From positions 213,086 through 277,085 of the forward strand of contig MU006106.1 of assembly GCA_010093705.1 (NCBI GenBank): DNA of 64,000 nt, in the 5' to 3' direction. The DNA is from Patellaria atrata CBS 101060. Lineage: Eukaryota; Ascomycota; Dothideomycetes; Patellariales; Patellariaceae. The stretch's first letter is position 1, and every line of letters begins with the position of its first letter. The notes under the pieces were generated by a model. The model was not told the DNA's origin. It searched no databases and saw only the letters and a program-made list of their open reading frames with translations. Both the position numbers and the translations under genes were made by a program. Positions 25,504 through 39,381 of this stretch are shown piece by piece.

Positions 25504-26994
25504 GATGAACAAGAGAAGGAAGCTTCCACCTCACTCTAAACAATGAAGATGTTGCGAGAGCTTAAGTTCAGGTTCGACATGGGGGTCTTGGAAGGGTTTT
25601 ATGCGGGAAATACCAGCAGCAGGGAGTGTGACGCAGTGTGGTCAATTGGGTTGCAACTACGGCTTACTCTTTGCATGATTGGCCTGGTGGATCGGTGAAC
25701 AGGGCAGCATTTCGCGCATCTGGTACCTTTTGGTGCTTATCTTGACCACGGTAAACTGCTATCTGGAGTCTCTGCTAGCTTTTGGTGCCACTGAGCCAGC
25801 CAACTTTAGGCTTGAATCCCATAACGAGGTCTTGCTCCCATTTTCACCAAGGCCCATATTCTGATCTTCTGCAGCATCTGTCGTACAGAACTTGCAAACC
25901 CGATATGTTTTGACAAATCTTTCATGCTGAATGCGTATTTGCCCACAAAGCTGAACTGTCATGTCAAAATACGGTACCTATACAACATTCGTGTCGCGGT
26001 AAGCTAATACTATACGTGCTGAACGAATCCATACTTCTGTGACCTGTATTCTAGAAGCGCCCTGTACGGTATGGAGCTGTACCAAATTGTCCAAGAGAGG
26101 GCCCATCGGTACCAAGATACGCTCCGTGGGAGGGAGGGGACCCAGACCTGCAAGACACACCCTTTGGTGTTTCGGGAACGAACAACAAGAGGTGGTGGTT
26201 CTACCGCTTGGAGAGAGAGATAGGAGATGGTGGCGGCGGCGGCCCCAGCCGTCCCATACCCCACTGTCCCCGCCAACCTTAAGGAACCCTTGGAGGTAAT
26301 TAACAAATCCGGGCATCCCTTAAGCGATCTTCTAACGACACCTGCTGGCTCTCTAAAAGCCAATGCGGCATGTCCGTCAAGTAGACAACCACACACTCCC
26401 ATTTCCTGAACACTACAGCAAATTAGTAGATATCCTACTGATAACGAACAGGACTTTGAACGCGGAATTACGATAAGTCCATTTCCTCTCTGCATCTCAT
26501 GAGTTTTCTAGATTTCCAGAACGTCAACCGGGAATATCCCAGGGTCTGTGGGAGCTGTGAAGCTATTTGAATTCCGACTATTAGATTACTAGGGCTGAAA
26601 TGTAGAAGGATTGGAGCTACTGCTCGTAACTCATCATCTGTCCACGATGCATATTGACTCTACAGCTCTTGTACGGTACTTTTCGCCATCGTCTTTTCCG
26701 AATAAGGCAGCTGATTCCTTAGTTGATGGGCCTGATGTTTAGCAGACCGCTTCTCTTTCATTCTCCACCTACAATATTAGTAGCGCCTTCTCTCTTCTAA
26801 AGAGGTGATGGGCTGAACAGGTACGTTGTGTGTAGGGCGAAGATTTACTTAGTCAGTCCTTTGAAAAGAATAACCGTATAGTGGACCTTCCCACGATCGA
26901 ATAGCCGTCTTGATCCCTTTTTGTATTCTTGAAGGGACGAAGGTCATTCTTGCGTAAGCCCTGATATTCGAATATTTAGTGCGGGGGCATCAAC
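25504..26994. promoter_or_regulatory. Divergent intergenic region, permease / PhyH gene
   Basis: Non-coding 1.49 kb between two divergent starts. The permease side holds a TATA-like GCATAAAA (minus strand, 25604-25597) and the upstream ORF at 25580-25536. The PhyH side has no clear core element. No gene supported between. Confidence 0.45.
25536..25580 (-). promoter_or_regulatory. Upstream ORF in permease leader (14 aa)
   Basis: ATG at 25580 opens a 14-codon frame (MSNLNLSSRNIFIV) ending with TAG at 25538-25536, 32 nt before the permease start. The TATA-like site is upstream of it, so the ORF is probably in the mRNA. Translation is not demonstrated. Confidence 0.45.
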
Positions 26995-28122
26995 ATGTCC
27001 AGTCTTCTCAGTCGTACGAAGAGCTATTTCTTTGGACCGAGTCCTCCCTCTAAAAAGACTTTAACCCGTATCGACGTATCATCGCCCACCGAAAGGACAA
27101 TAACGGACTTGATCTCAGTTATTGAACGCGATGGCGGAGTCATTGTCGAAAACTTAATCTCAAAAGAATTGGCTGCTCAGATTAAATCAGACCTTAAACC
27201 TTATTTCGACACTGACAAGGTTGACCGTTCTGGTTTTTTCCCAAGTACCACTCAGCGTGCGACGGCTCTTTTGGCAAGGTCCGATTCTTGCGTTGATCTA
27301 GCATGTAATAAGGTCTTCATAGACGTTGCGAACCGTATGCTTACCTCCACTTTCTCATACTGGGCCGGCCAAAGAAGGGAAACAGTGTCAGCAAAACCTA
27401 TCATTAGTAGTACTGTTGGATTCAGGGTGAATCCGGGTGGGAAACAGCAGGATATACATAGAGATGACTGGTACGTGTAATGCAAGGTCCCTCCCTTCAC
27501 CGTTAACTTCAATATTTCATATGTGTGCGGATGAATTTGTCAAGCTGACAGCGGAATGGCTATCATCAGTGACTATCATGTTCGCAACTGTGAGATGCCT
27601 ATGATGTTAGGTTGCGTGACAGCTGTGACCAAAACTACCAAGGAAAATGGTGCTACTATCGCAATTCCAGGTTCACATTTATGGGGTCCAGAACGGTGTC
27701 CTTATGATCACGAAGCAATACCTGCCGAGCTTGAACCAGGAGATGCATTTTTATTCCTAGGAAATATGTATCATGCCGGTGGTGGGAACACGACGACGTA
27801 AGTCCAAGATCCATATAAACTTCTGACACCTTTCGAACTGCATAGAAGCATTTTAGACGAAGCGGATCCATTGAATCTTCCGCTAAGGTAAATCAGAGAT
27901 CAAGCTCGTGAAACAGTCGGAATCTTCCTCTGCAAGGCGTACTACCGTCAAGCTGAAAATCAGTACCTCGAAGTTCCTCCAGAGAAGGCAAAGAGACTTA
28001 GTCCGCAAGCTCAGAGACTGTTAGGTTACGGTATCTGCCTACCAAGTGTAGGGTTTGTGGACTACCAGGATCCTATGAGGGTCCTGTTCGGCGTGGAGGA
28101 TGAGGAAACGGTAGACATGTGA
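26995..28122 (+). CDS. Phytanoyl-CoA dioxygenase (PhyH) family oxygenase
   Basis: Exons 26995-27470, 27570-27797 and 27897-28122 give 309 residues. An Fe(II)/2-oxoglutarate oxygenase fold is indicated by the facial triad His155-x-Asp157 (IHRDD), distal His227 (MYHAGGGN) and the 2-oxoglutarate-binding Arg239 (ARETVG). The C-terminal block SPQAQRLLGYG and DPMRVLFG are typical of fungal members related to secondary-metabolite hydroxylases such as verruculogen synthase-type PhyH enzymes. Substrate unknown; there is no biosynthetic core enzyme nearby, so a metabolite cluster is not supported. The introns are 99 nt each; the first ends ATCATCAG, the second AAATCAG. It converges on the DAK gene. Confidence 0.9.
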
Positions 28123-28727
28123 TTGATTCCTTCTTTTGATCACTCCTCAACGAGGGTCGCACGTCTAGACTGATCCTGATGGCCGTGTGGGTTTGATCTA
28201 GAAGATGATCAACCAGCGAAAATCAGTTGTGATCTCGACTTGTTCAAAAACAAATCAATGCAGAGAGAGTCTATGATGAGCATATTGGAGCGAAGAACGG
28301 GCAGTTGCTATGATAGCGACATATAGTGTAGCTTAGTACCGTATTAGCTTGTTGTGATGGCTCTTCATTCCTATCAAATTATCTTAGTAAACATGAGCAC
28401 ACTTGTGAAAGCTATAATCAGCATCTTCATTGGGCTGCGACACACGAAGCAGCCGTTCCTCGCAAGATGCAGTGTAAGATAGGGGCTGGGATAGTGATTC
28501 TCTGCGTATAGCTTCAGATCCTTTGCCTTGTTGTCAGTTCAGTGCTCAATTAAACATGTTGTGAAGTTAAAGTTAGGTCGAGTGAAGTTGGGAAATCTGG
28601 AGTAAACCTAATTTTGACGTCCCTTGAGTTCTAGCCTGGCGTCACCCACATCTTACTATTACGGTAACCGCCGGGGAAGCCTACGTCTATTCCTGTATAG
28701 ATCTCAGCAGTCGAGGTATCAGAGCAA
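28123..28727. other. Convergent intergenic region, PhyH / DAK
   Basis: About 600 bp of 3' flanking sequence for both genes. No gene, repeat or RNA recognised. Confidence 0.5.
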
Positions 28728-30666
28728 CTATTTCTGAAGACCCCTCAAATATCCCCTCAAAAATATAGCAGCAGCCCACGCACCCGGATCCGGTGGCATC
28801 TCACTCAACCCCTCCACCTTGTCTCCTACATACGTAGCACGGCCGAACCTCGCCTGCATGCCACGAGTATTTTCAGCACCCTTCTCTGCCGCTTCTACTG
28901 CTTTTTCCAAGTCATTGGTGTTTTGAAGTTTCTCGCAAAACGGAATGAGCGTATCCATAACTGTCCTATCGCCTGATCTCGCGCTAGTGTACAGCTTCAA
29001 GTTCTCTAGTGCGGCGGGTGCGGCTTTAGCGACAGCTTCGACGTTGAGTTCTTGTGCCTGACGCAGGTTGTTCGAGAATGCCGCTAAGAATATTGCGAGG
29101 ATTGCACCTAGGGATCCTCCCACGTCTTCTACGGAGTCGCCTATTTGCTCGAGGTATGAGTTTAGGTCGGTCTCAGACGACAGGACTCCAGAGAGTTTCT
29201 TGAGAATGGCGTCGCAGACAGATTTCACTGCTTCTCCACAATCCCCGTCACCCATTTGCATGTCGAATTTGGTGATATCTGGTTCCGCGGCAATGGCACG
29301 GTTGCAGGCTTTAGCGAGTGCTTTGTTTGCTGAAGCTGGATTTACTGTATTGTATTAGTAAGAAGTGATAAAAGGCTCCATACAGGGAACATACTTTTCA
29401 ATCTATTATCATTCGTTAGCCCCTCTTCCGACGTCTTATATGCTCCCTCCCTCAGCCGTTCAGATTCATTGGAGGATTTAGGGCCAGAATATGCGCTCTT
29501 CGGCCAAGCTGGTGCGCTAGTCGGTAGATCCAAGAGATGAAGGATCTCCTCTACAGATACGTCTATTGAACGGGCAATTCCAGAGAGATTACCCAAGGTT
29601 AGAGAAAACCCAGGAGCGTTCAGCGACGCTTCCATAACCCCAGAATAGATACGAACTGGTTTGATGTTCCAGTCACTCTCTAATTGTGATAATGCTATGC
29701 TGGTCATGGCATCTAATTCAAGTACCGACATACCGCCAAAATTGTTGACAAGTAGAGCAACTTCATCTCCAGGACTAAATTTTACAAAAGCTCGATCTTC
29801 ATCATTAGGATCTAACAGGAATAGAAGCATTCTTTTAATTACTTCATCGGCGGTCGGAATAGGTGTTAAAGTTTGTAGACCCTAGAAGCGGTTTAATCCT
29901 CAGTATCATATTGATCTGACATTCCATATATGTCTTACCGGCTCGTTGTGGATGCCCATCCCAAGGACGCAGCTATTCTCAGGAACGGTTTCGTGATGAG
30001 TTCGACCGAGAACATGACAATGATCCAAGCTCGTCCCCATTGTAACTAGTTGATCATTGCACTGTCTTCCAAGCTCTAGGACACGCTCGAATGGCCATGA
30101 CTCCTGAGACGCAGTCCCAACGAGCTTAATCACTTCATTGGATCACTTAGCTTCCCCGTAAACAGAGCTCTGGAGAATGGTTTCAAATACTTACCAAGAA
30201 GATTTCCGGCCAGGCCTCTGCGACCAACATATTCCGCCTTCTTCCTTCCTAGTGCAGCATCTTCCGACATACTAATCACAGAGACCTTGTACCCTAGCGC
30301 CAGCGCTTTTTCGCGCGCTAGACCAAAGTGTAGCATGTCTCCGGTATAGTTCGTAATACATAGAATAATCCCATTTTCTGAGGGTACATTCTTAATAGCC
30401 GACATGATCTGTTTCGTAGAAGGACTAGCAAAGATCTCACCGCACACGGCAGCTGCAAGCATACCATCTCCCACGTATCCGGACCAAGCGGGTTCATGAC
30501 CACTTCCTCCTCCTGATATCACTGATACCTTGGAAGGAGAATGAGTTTTGGAGTACACAACCCTATTCGTCTCATCGAGTTGCATGTGAGGGTTGCGAGC
30601 CGTGAGCGCGATCAGTGCCCTAACCACCACCCCCGTAGAATCAGAGAAGAAATGTCTGGTCGACAT
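28728..30666 (-). CDS. DAK1: Dihydroxyacetone kinase
   Basis: Exons 30666-30195, 30132-29939, 29881-29395 and 29344-28728 give 589 residues, the usual length of single-chain ATP-dependent kinases. The DhaK half has GGGSGHEP (about residue 52), ITNYTGDMLHFG, and GMGIHNEPG, whose His219 is the residue that binds dihydroxyacetone covalently. The DhaL half has the nucleotide-binding MQMGDGDCG and a DVGGSLGA block. The enzyme phosphorylates dihydroxyacetone (and often glyceraldehyde) in the cytosol, removing a toxic triose and serving glycerol use. Intron 1 ends in AAG and the join gives AGNLLVIKLVG. The C terminus ends GYLRGLQK. The symbol is by family, not proven orthology. Confidence 0.95.
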
Positions 30667-31792
30667 AATGATATCTGATAGAAATTAACATATTAGCTCA
30701 AGCATTAAAATTCCGAAATCTCCTGATGCTGGATCTCTGGTAATGACATTCATGACTAACGCTATAGTCATCTCCGTCACGGCTGACAGTTGGTTGTCGA
30801 TCTCGAAGGTTTCCTGACTATCGATTGTCTGATCACTCGAGTCTTATGTACGATTGGGCCTCATCCGTTTGTTTTGGACTTTCCTGTACTGAACAGCAAG
30901 AGAACGCCTTACAAGCAAGCGTACAAAAGGGCGAGAATTGCCATAGCTGGAGAAAAGATACGAACATTATCCAAAAGTACAATAATTCAGCAGAATTTAT
31001 TTGAGGGAAGTGACTTTGATTCAAAACGTGAAAGTGTAGAATAGGGAGTTATGATCACTGCAGACTTACATAGGAAAGCTTTGATAGTATGATTCCAGGT
31101 ACTACTTATTAAAGTTATACGATTGCATCCATCTATTAATCAGGAAGGAAACGTGAGACTGGAAAGTGTACAGACAGTAGGAGGAGATGTTTGTATAGAA
31201 TATTGCTTTGGAAAACACTTGACGAGATAACTCATGTTCGGCATTGTTATACTTGTACCTGATAGTGACGTGCGCAAGGAGTATGAGGTGGGGGTGTAAC
31301 TGCGGGGTTAAGCGGTCATTCGAGCGCGAAAAAGCTATTAGATCAGCTAGAATGCTTTTCAAACCACCATAGATGGACTAAAAGCTCTCATTGTCCCTAG
31401 GAGAGAGGATTATTACTTAAGCTTTCGACAAGGTAACCTAGATGTTATTCTGAGGGATACGGCGTATCCATTAGCCACACGATAGTCAGAGCCCAGTTCC
31501 GAGTTGGATTAGAGTAGACAAGACAAGGGAAAGCTCAATTACAGTTTCTGTTCGGGTTTCTGGGATCATCTGGAATCTCTATCTCATATGATACTCCCGG
31601 AGGTGGAGGAAATAGGAACGTTCTTGTAGAGTATTTGGCAAAGTCTATCAATCATTATCAAGTAGAGTTATGCTCGTCAGGACAAAGGAAGTGGTACCAC
31701 ATACCGACTTCATCACCCGTAGCGTAGAAGATTTATCCTTAGATATCCGCCTCTAGATCCGTCTACATCCATCAGTATCGTTGATCCAAGTC
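30667..31792. other. Intergenic, DAK promoter and AMMECR1 3' flank
   Basis: About 1.1 kb without a supported gene. Two ORFs of 80-90 codons lack motifs and convincing starts. Confidence 0.45.
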
Positions 31793-34295
<2,503 letters not shown>

Positions 34296-34548
34296 ATGCG
34301 TTTCTCCGTTGCTACCGTCATCTTCTCCCTCCTCGCCGTCGCCATGGCCGCTCCTCTCATCACTGGTAAGTATCTATCCCGTAAATACAGTCGCAGGTCC
34401 ACAGGACTAACAATCTAAATTAGTGCGCCAGAGCGGTGACGAGATCGTCCAAGTCGGTGACGAGAGCAAGCCCAAAACCACCATGAACGGTGAACTTCGA
34501 GACTACGTCAACACAGATCAAACCGCACCTGCCCTAGGCACCAAGTAA
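34296..34548 (+). CDS. Small secreted peptide, 64 aa, unknown function
   Basis: Two exons, 34296-34365 and 34424-34548, joined over a 58-nt GTAAGT...CTAAC...TTAG intron. A clean signal peptide (about 18 residues, hydrophobic VIFSLLAVAMA, cleavage near AMA|AP) is followed by a mature chain of about 45 residues that is hydrophilic, cysteine-free and rich in Asp, Glu, Lys and Thr. There is no internal repeat, CaaX box or dibasic processing site beyond single Lys/Arg. The intron sits just after the signal-peptide exon, as often seen in genes for secreted proteins. It could be a secreted signalling or effector-like peptide; I do not recognise a family. A CT-rich leader precedes the ATG. Confidence 0.75.
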
Positions 34549-34981
34549 ATGCCTAGAAGCACCTTGCCTTTCAACGCATTCATCAAGCATGGGGATGAGG
34601 GGTGTAAAATTTCATTCAACCGCAATTCCGAACATCGATTGTGCATTTTACGGGATAGACACTGGGTTTCAAATTGGGAAGAGAAGGAGCAAAGCCACGA
34701 GGAAGCAGAGTGAAGGATTCGCGTGTCTTTTAATGTACAAATAGAGAAGGCCATATGGCACTGGGTTAACCTCGACGTCTCCAGACCGAGGATGAATGCA
34801 TAGACTGAAAGCAACTTCTCTCCCAAAGTCCAACGTGATCAACAACCCCTACCTATTCGATCATTATACTTCGCGGCTACTCCCCGCCGCTAACCCAGTC
34901 GTCTGTATAAGCTAATATCAACTTCAACGCCCATTCCAACCAAGAACCTAATTCACAAACACCAACTCACACATCCCCTAA
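34549..34981. other. Intergenic, 3' flank of secreted peptide
   Basis: No gene. The final 120 bases are CA/CT-rich and contain no ATG, resembling a fungal 5' leader for the frame that follows. Confidence 0.4.
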
Positions 34982-35227
34982 CGTCTCATCACTCCCATAC
35001 CACTGCCGAGCGATCTCGACAAGTCGTCAAATTATCTCGACCTACGTGTCTGGGCACCAGACCTAGAGCCGGAACGTAGACGAACTGTGCCTCGCGGCCG
35101 CAGAAGCGACGTGAGATCTATACACGACCGGTTGGACCGGCTTTTGAGGGTGCAGGGAAGAGCAAGAGGGATTTTGGTTGGTGGGGGTTTTGTGGGCTGG
35201 GTTGGGCTTGGTTTGCTGGGGATGTAG
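34982..35227 (+). pseudogene. Possible small membrane protein gene lacking an ATG
   Basis: An 81-codon stop-free frame with strongly protein-like content: SDLDKSSNYLDLRVWAPDLE, an Arg-rich SDVRSIHDRLDRLLRVQGRAR helix, then a Gly-rich hydrophobic tail ILVGGGFVGWVGLGLLGM that could cross a membrane. There is no ATG in frame. An ATA at 34997-34999 (before PLPSDLD) stands where a start would fit, behind a leader-like CA/CT stretch. It may be a gene that lost its start, a gene using a non-AUG start, or an exon of a longer gene I cannot join. No family assigned. Confidence 0.35.
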
Positions 35228-35708
35228 TAAGTATAGGGCCGTACGAGGTATTACTTGTTTACGATGCTGAGATTGAAACTCTGTGACATAACAGGTTGGA
35301 AGTTAAAGACGATTTTGTAGAGTCTATGTACACCCCCAATCACCTGATATCCCCTGGCCAACTTTACGCCTGAATCAAGCAGATGTCTGACTTGGTTGTA
35401 CAGTACAGGACGCATTCGGCGAATGTTAGAACTGGCCGAATTTGGGAGTATTGCACAGTCTGTACAGAAAGTGTACCAAACTCACAATTTTTTGAACGTG
35501 ACTTTCGCGCTATCCAGTTCCCCCGGCGAACCGTACGTTTACATCAAGAAGCTCTTCCGTCCTCACGCGTACAGATACTGTATTGTACATCGTCAAACCC
35601 GCCGAGTTAGATGATCTACCAGTGTTTGTAGAGTCTGTGTATAACATCCGACAGCTATCATATACGACATACGAGGAAATGTTGCCCCATTTTTAATTCC
35701 CCAGTGCG
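35228..35708. other. Intergenic, 3' flank of DUF3176 gene
   Basis: No gene recognised. Two overlapping open frames around 35383-35614 lack motifs. Confidence 0.4.
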
Positions 35709-37910
35709 TCACAACCACGTCCGTGATCTCTTATAATTCGGATCCGGCTGCGGAGCCTCGAACACCTCACCCCTCGCAGTGACTGGTATAGATTTCTCCT
35801 CGGGAGACCAGTGTCCTATGCCGTTCGCCTCGAACGCCATGCCTGTCCTATATTAGCCAAAATCTCCAAACAAAAACTGCAAGAAGCAGAACAAATGGGT
35901 AACATACGCTGCACATGCAACAACTCCCCGGAATTCCACTCTCTCATCTTTCTCTCTCCTCTATCCCTATCCCACCATCGTACTACCGGTCTCGCGATCC
36001 CCTCATAGCACCAACTGAGCCCAATGATCAAACTCCCCACCACGAGCACTATGACAACGCCAAAAACACTGATCGAGGCATACTCCTGCGTCCGCGCAGT
36101 CTCTCGCTGCGTATGACATAACGGCCCAACGTTTTCGATATCGCCGACGTACAAGTTCTCCGGTGTACTAGGTCCCTGTGGCCGATCCCGCAGCAGCTTC
36201 TGCATCGTCGTCAACTGGATATCATGCCAGTACTTGACCTCCACGGCCGTTTGGTTATTCTTCAGTGGGCCAGAGACCTGGAGGTCGACGCTTGCTTGGT
36301 CTCTTGCATGTAACATCTCGACGGCCAGCGCCTCGTGGAAGCGAATGAAACTTGTTAGACCGATGGCCGCTCGGACGACGGCCAGTGTCCCGTTCTGCTT
36401 TTTGTTAAAGCCAATGTCGCGGATGAGGTAGGATGTCCATTGGCGGTTAGCCCATTGGCCGATGCTGGAGGTCCCTCCCCAGGGTGAGCATTGGTTATTG
36501 GTGGGGTTGCAGTATTGATATTGGCTTGCGCAGCCGAGAACTGCGAAGGTTTGGTTGGGGTAGTGTAGCACAGTCTGGAGACCACCAGTGCCGGTGGGAA
36601 CTGGTATGGTCTTCCCGAACCAAACATCTTCAAACGGCTCGGTGTAGACTAGGTTGTTGGCGAGTCCCATGATATGAAGGTCTGCATTCGAGGCATTGAG
36701 CTCTGGTATGGGTTGAAAGACGGATTGAACCGTTTTATTTCGATGTGCTATATTGCCAGGACTATATTGAAATAGTCTTGACTCTAAGTCAGCAAACCGA
36801 ATCGATGAGAGCACAAATCCCATAATTGTTCTAAATCATAACTGGTGTGGGGCTTACTGAAATTTGTAAGGGGCCTGAAACTGTGCTCTAACTGGATCAC
36901 TCTGAGTCTTCGTCATCTGTGGGCTCACGAAAGCTGCAATCCGTTTGGTACCGGCAGCATTCATGCTATAGTTGTACATAATGTAACTGACATTTCTGAT
37001 CTCGTTCCGTGTAAGGTTTGCGCGTCGTGCCGTGGCATATCCGGAGTCAACTGAGGCTAGTAAAGGACTGCAAGTAAGTGCCTTTCGAACCTGAACACTA
37101 TCTTCTTTCGGAGCATTGATACCCAAATGGCGATTTGAATCCATCAACTCCGACACAATCTGAACAGTTCCTTCAGGTCCGTTCTTACAGATTCGAGAAT
37201 CAGGGAAAGGGCAGGTGTGGCCAAAGCTGATACTCGAATCGATTCTTGGCCACTTGGGTCCTTGACATGACATCAATGCTTGGGATTCGAGACAGGTCCG
37301 TACATAATTTGCAGATTCCTGAAAATCGGATCGAGATCTTATAGTACACTGATTTTGCCAGTCATACGTCATTTGGGCAGTTTGGTTAGCCCAGCCGCAG
37401 TTCTCACTTCGAAGAAGCACCGGCCCACCGAAGGTCACAACCTGTCCGGAAAATATACTAGCAACTAAAAAGCCTGAGATCTGTAATAGTGCTACCATAG
37501 AGACAGGCAACTGTCTTATGAAGCTTCTTGAAGTACTCGACCTCCAGGTCCAGCCGAGCTGGGCAAAGTACCAAAGAGCGCCATATGGATCTTGAGAATT
37601 CCTAAGCACGGCTTGCTGCTGATGATATAGTGCGTCTCTTTTGTGAGGGTCTGATCGCACTTGATGTAAAATAAACTTGACGATCCCTTGATAAGCTGGT
37701 AAGCTCTTGTAATGATGAGATGTGATATCTGACGGACTCACGCCATAACTGAGAGCCAACTATGGTAATGAAAATGGTAAGTAAAACGAGAAATATTTTG
37801 GCATAATCGGAGCGAAGGGTTAGAACAGGCCGCAGTATTGAAACTTTCGACCAATCGTTCCAGAATCCGATGTAATATGGTTGCTTGAGATTGGGCGCGG
37901 AAAGCGACAT
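35709..37910 (-). CDS. DUF3176 membrane protein
   Basis: Exons 37910-37742, 37686-36858, 36830-35908 and 35842-35709 give 684 residues. The first join restores SQLWRIVKFILHQ and the second YKFQTIMGFVLSS; the last yields ARGEVFEAPQPDPNYKRS near the C terminus. A first hydrophobic segment (FLVLLTIFITIVG) and a second (MVALLQISGFLVASIF) precede a long, N-glycosylation-site-rich and Cys-containing loop. A third (VVIVLVVGSLIIGLSW) lies before a cytosolic tail. The block HKRDALYHQQQAVLRNS is a recognised fungal DUF3176 motif. Function unknown; paralogues are numerous in Pezizomycotina. Intron 1 ends in AAG. No defect seen. Confidence 0.88.
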
Positions 37911-39381
37911 CTCACCTCGCTAAAAACGGAAATATATGGAGTAAAAAGAATGATATGAGGAAATGACCCTAGTATTCCCCTAAAATGAACTGAATACAGT
38001 TGAAACGACTGATGTCGTAAAGAAAGAAGATGATAAGGGGTAGGGTTAACAAAATGATCTCCAATTGAGAGCGGGAACTGCAACGAGAGTACTCCATTTG
38101 AAATATGTTCGAAGTGATCCCATGCTTTCTGACCCTGTCCTGCGCCTGAAAATGCGACCTTATTATCTACTAACCTCTTTTGCGGTACAGCTGCTATGAC
38201 CCTATCTCGCAGAGCGTCAACCGCGACGGCGACTCTACCTTTTCAGACATCCACATGGTAGGTTAATTGGATATCTTCTCTCAAGGAGTAATGGTGTGAA
38301 GAATAGACACAGGACCGGGTCGCATAAGTACCCAAAATATACTACCTTAAGGGCTTGCAAAAGTCGCTTCGTCGATGGACGAATAGAAGCTCAACTGTAG
38401 CGCCGAACGGGTCGCACTTGACGCCGAACAGGCGCTTTAGGGCTAGTGATCGATGAACGAGATCGCGTATTGCCCTAATCGGCGAGGTTTCTCATGCGGA
38501 AGGTCATATTTCTGTAGTTGCTCAGCGAATAAGAAACAATAAATAAGAAAAAGGAAAAGTTATTGAGAGCTGTTGAGAGGGAGAGACTTGATTCAGAATT
38601 AGCGCGTTCTCGACGCCCTGATCAACGCCACCAATCAGCAGTATCAAATAGTCGTAAACTCTGCTCATTACAGTACTTCAATGCTGTAGGTGATAGAAAA
38701 AGCTGTATAAGTTATTCGTCATAGTCATCACATCCGACTTAAGAATCCAGAAATAGGTCTCAACCTTCGCCATCTTTGGCATATAGTATTCTCCAAACCC
38801 TCGAGGTGTTTCGTCTCTCCATGCTTCGACAGCGTGTCCATGTCCTTATATCCAGTAGGCACAAGCACGTCTTCTTCCCTAAGGCTATACCCGTGTATCC
38901 TACTATGTGGGCTTTGCAATGTTCGACTCACATCCAAGACGGTGTGGGCAGCTCTAATTGCGGCACAGGAATGGATAGTTGTCGCGGTCTAAACTAGGAC
39001 GATACGACCCTTTCGGGTCTTCCTCTCTATGTGATTAGTACCAGAGTACGTTTGATTCGTTCGCTTTGACCTTGTAGAGCGCTTCTTCCAAGCCCTCCTC
39101 AAGTCAGTCGACTATATCCGGCTTCGGGTTAGGATGACTATAATGGTCGTTTCAAAGGCCATCTAGGATGTTGTATGATATAAAGGCAATATAAATCATC
39201 ACGAAAACAACTTAAGGACCTTGTATAGGATTCTGAGTAAATTCTCATAACGAAAGTGGGGGTTTCCAACATCGCCTGATAGCTATGATGAGACCTCAGC
39301 CATCTAGGTTTACAACCCCATAGAGAAAGTAGCTTTTGGTATCCATGAGAAAAGGGAAATATGACACAGCGAAATTGGTGT
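37911..39381. other. Intergenic, DUF3176 promoter and WW-gene 3' flank
   Basis: Non-coding 1.47 kb. No repeat, RNA or gene recognised. Confidence 0.45.

Noticed and set aside
27840-27896. Extra exon between 27845 and 27888 in the PhyH gene
   Set aside because: It would leave a 9-nt gap before AGATCAAG and reads into a stop; the longer intron restores ARETVG.
26995-30666. Permease-PhyH-DAK as a metabolite gene cluster
   Set aside because: No core synthase, the DAK and PhyH genes are ordinary convergent neighbours, and DAK is a housekeeping enzyme.
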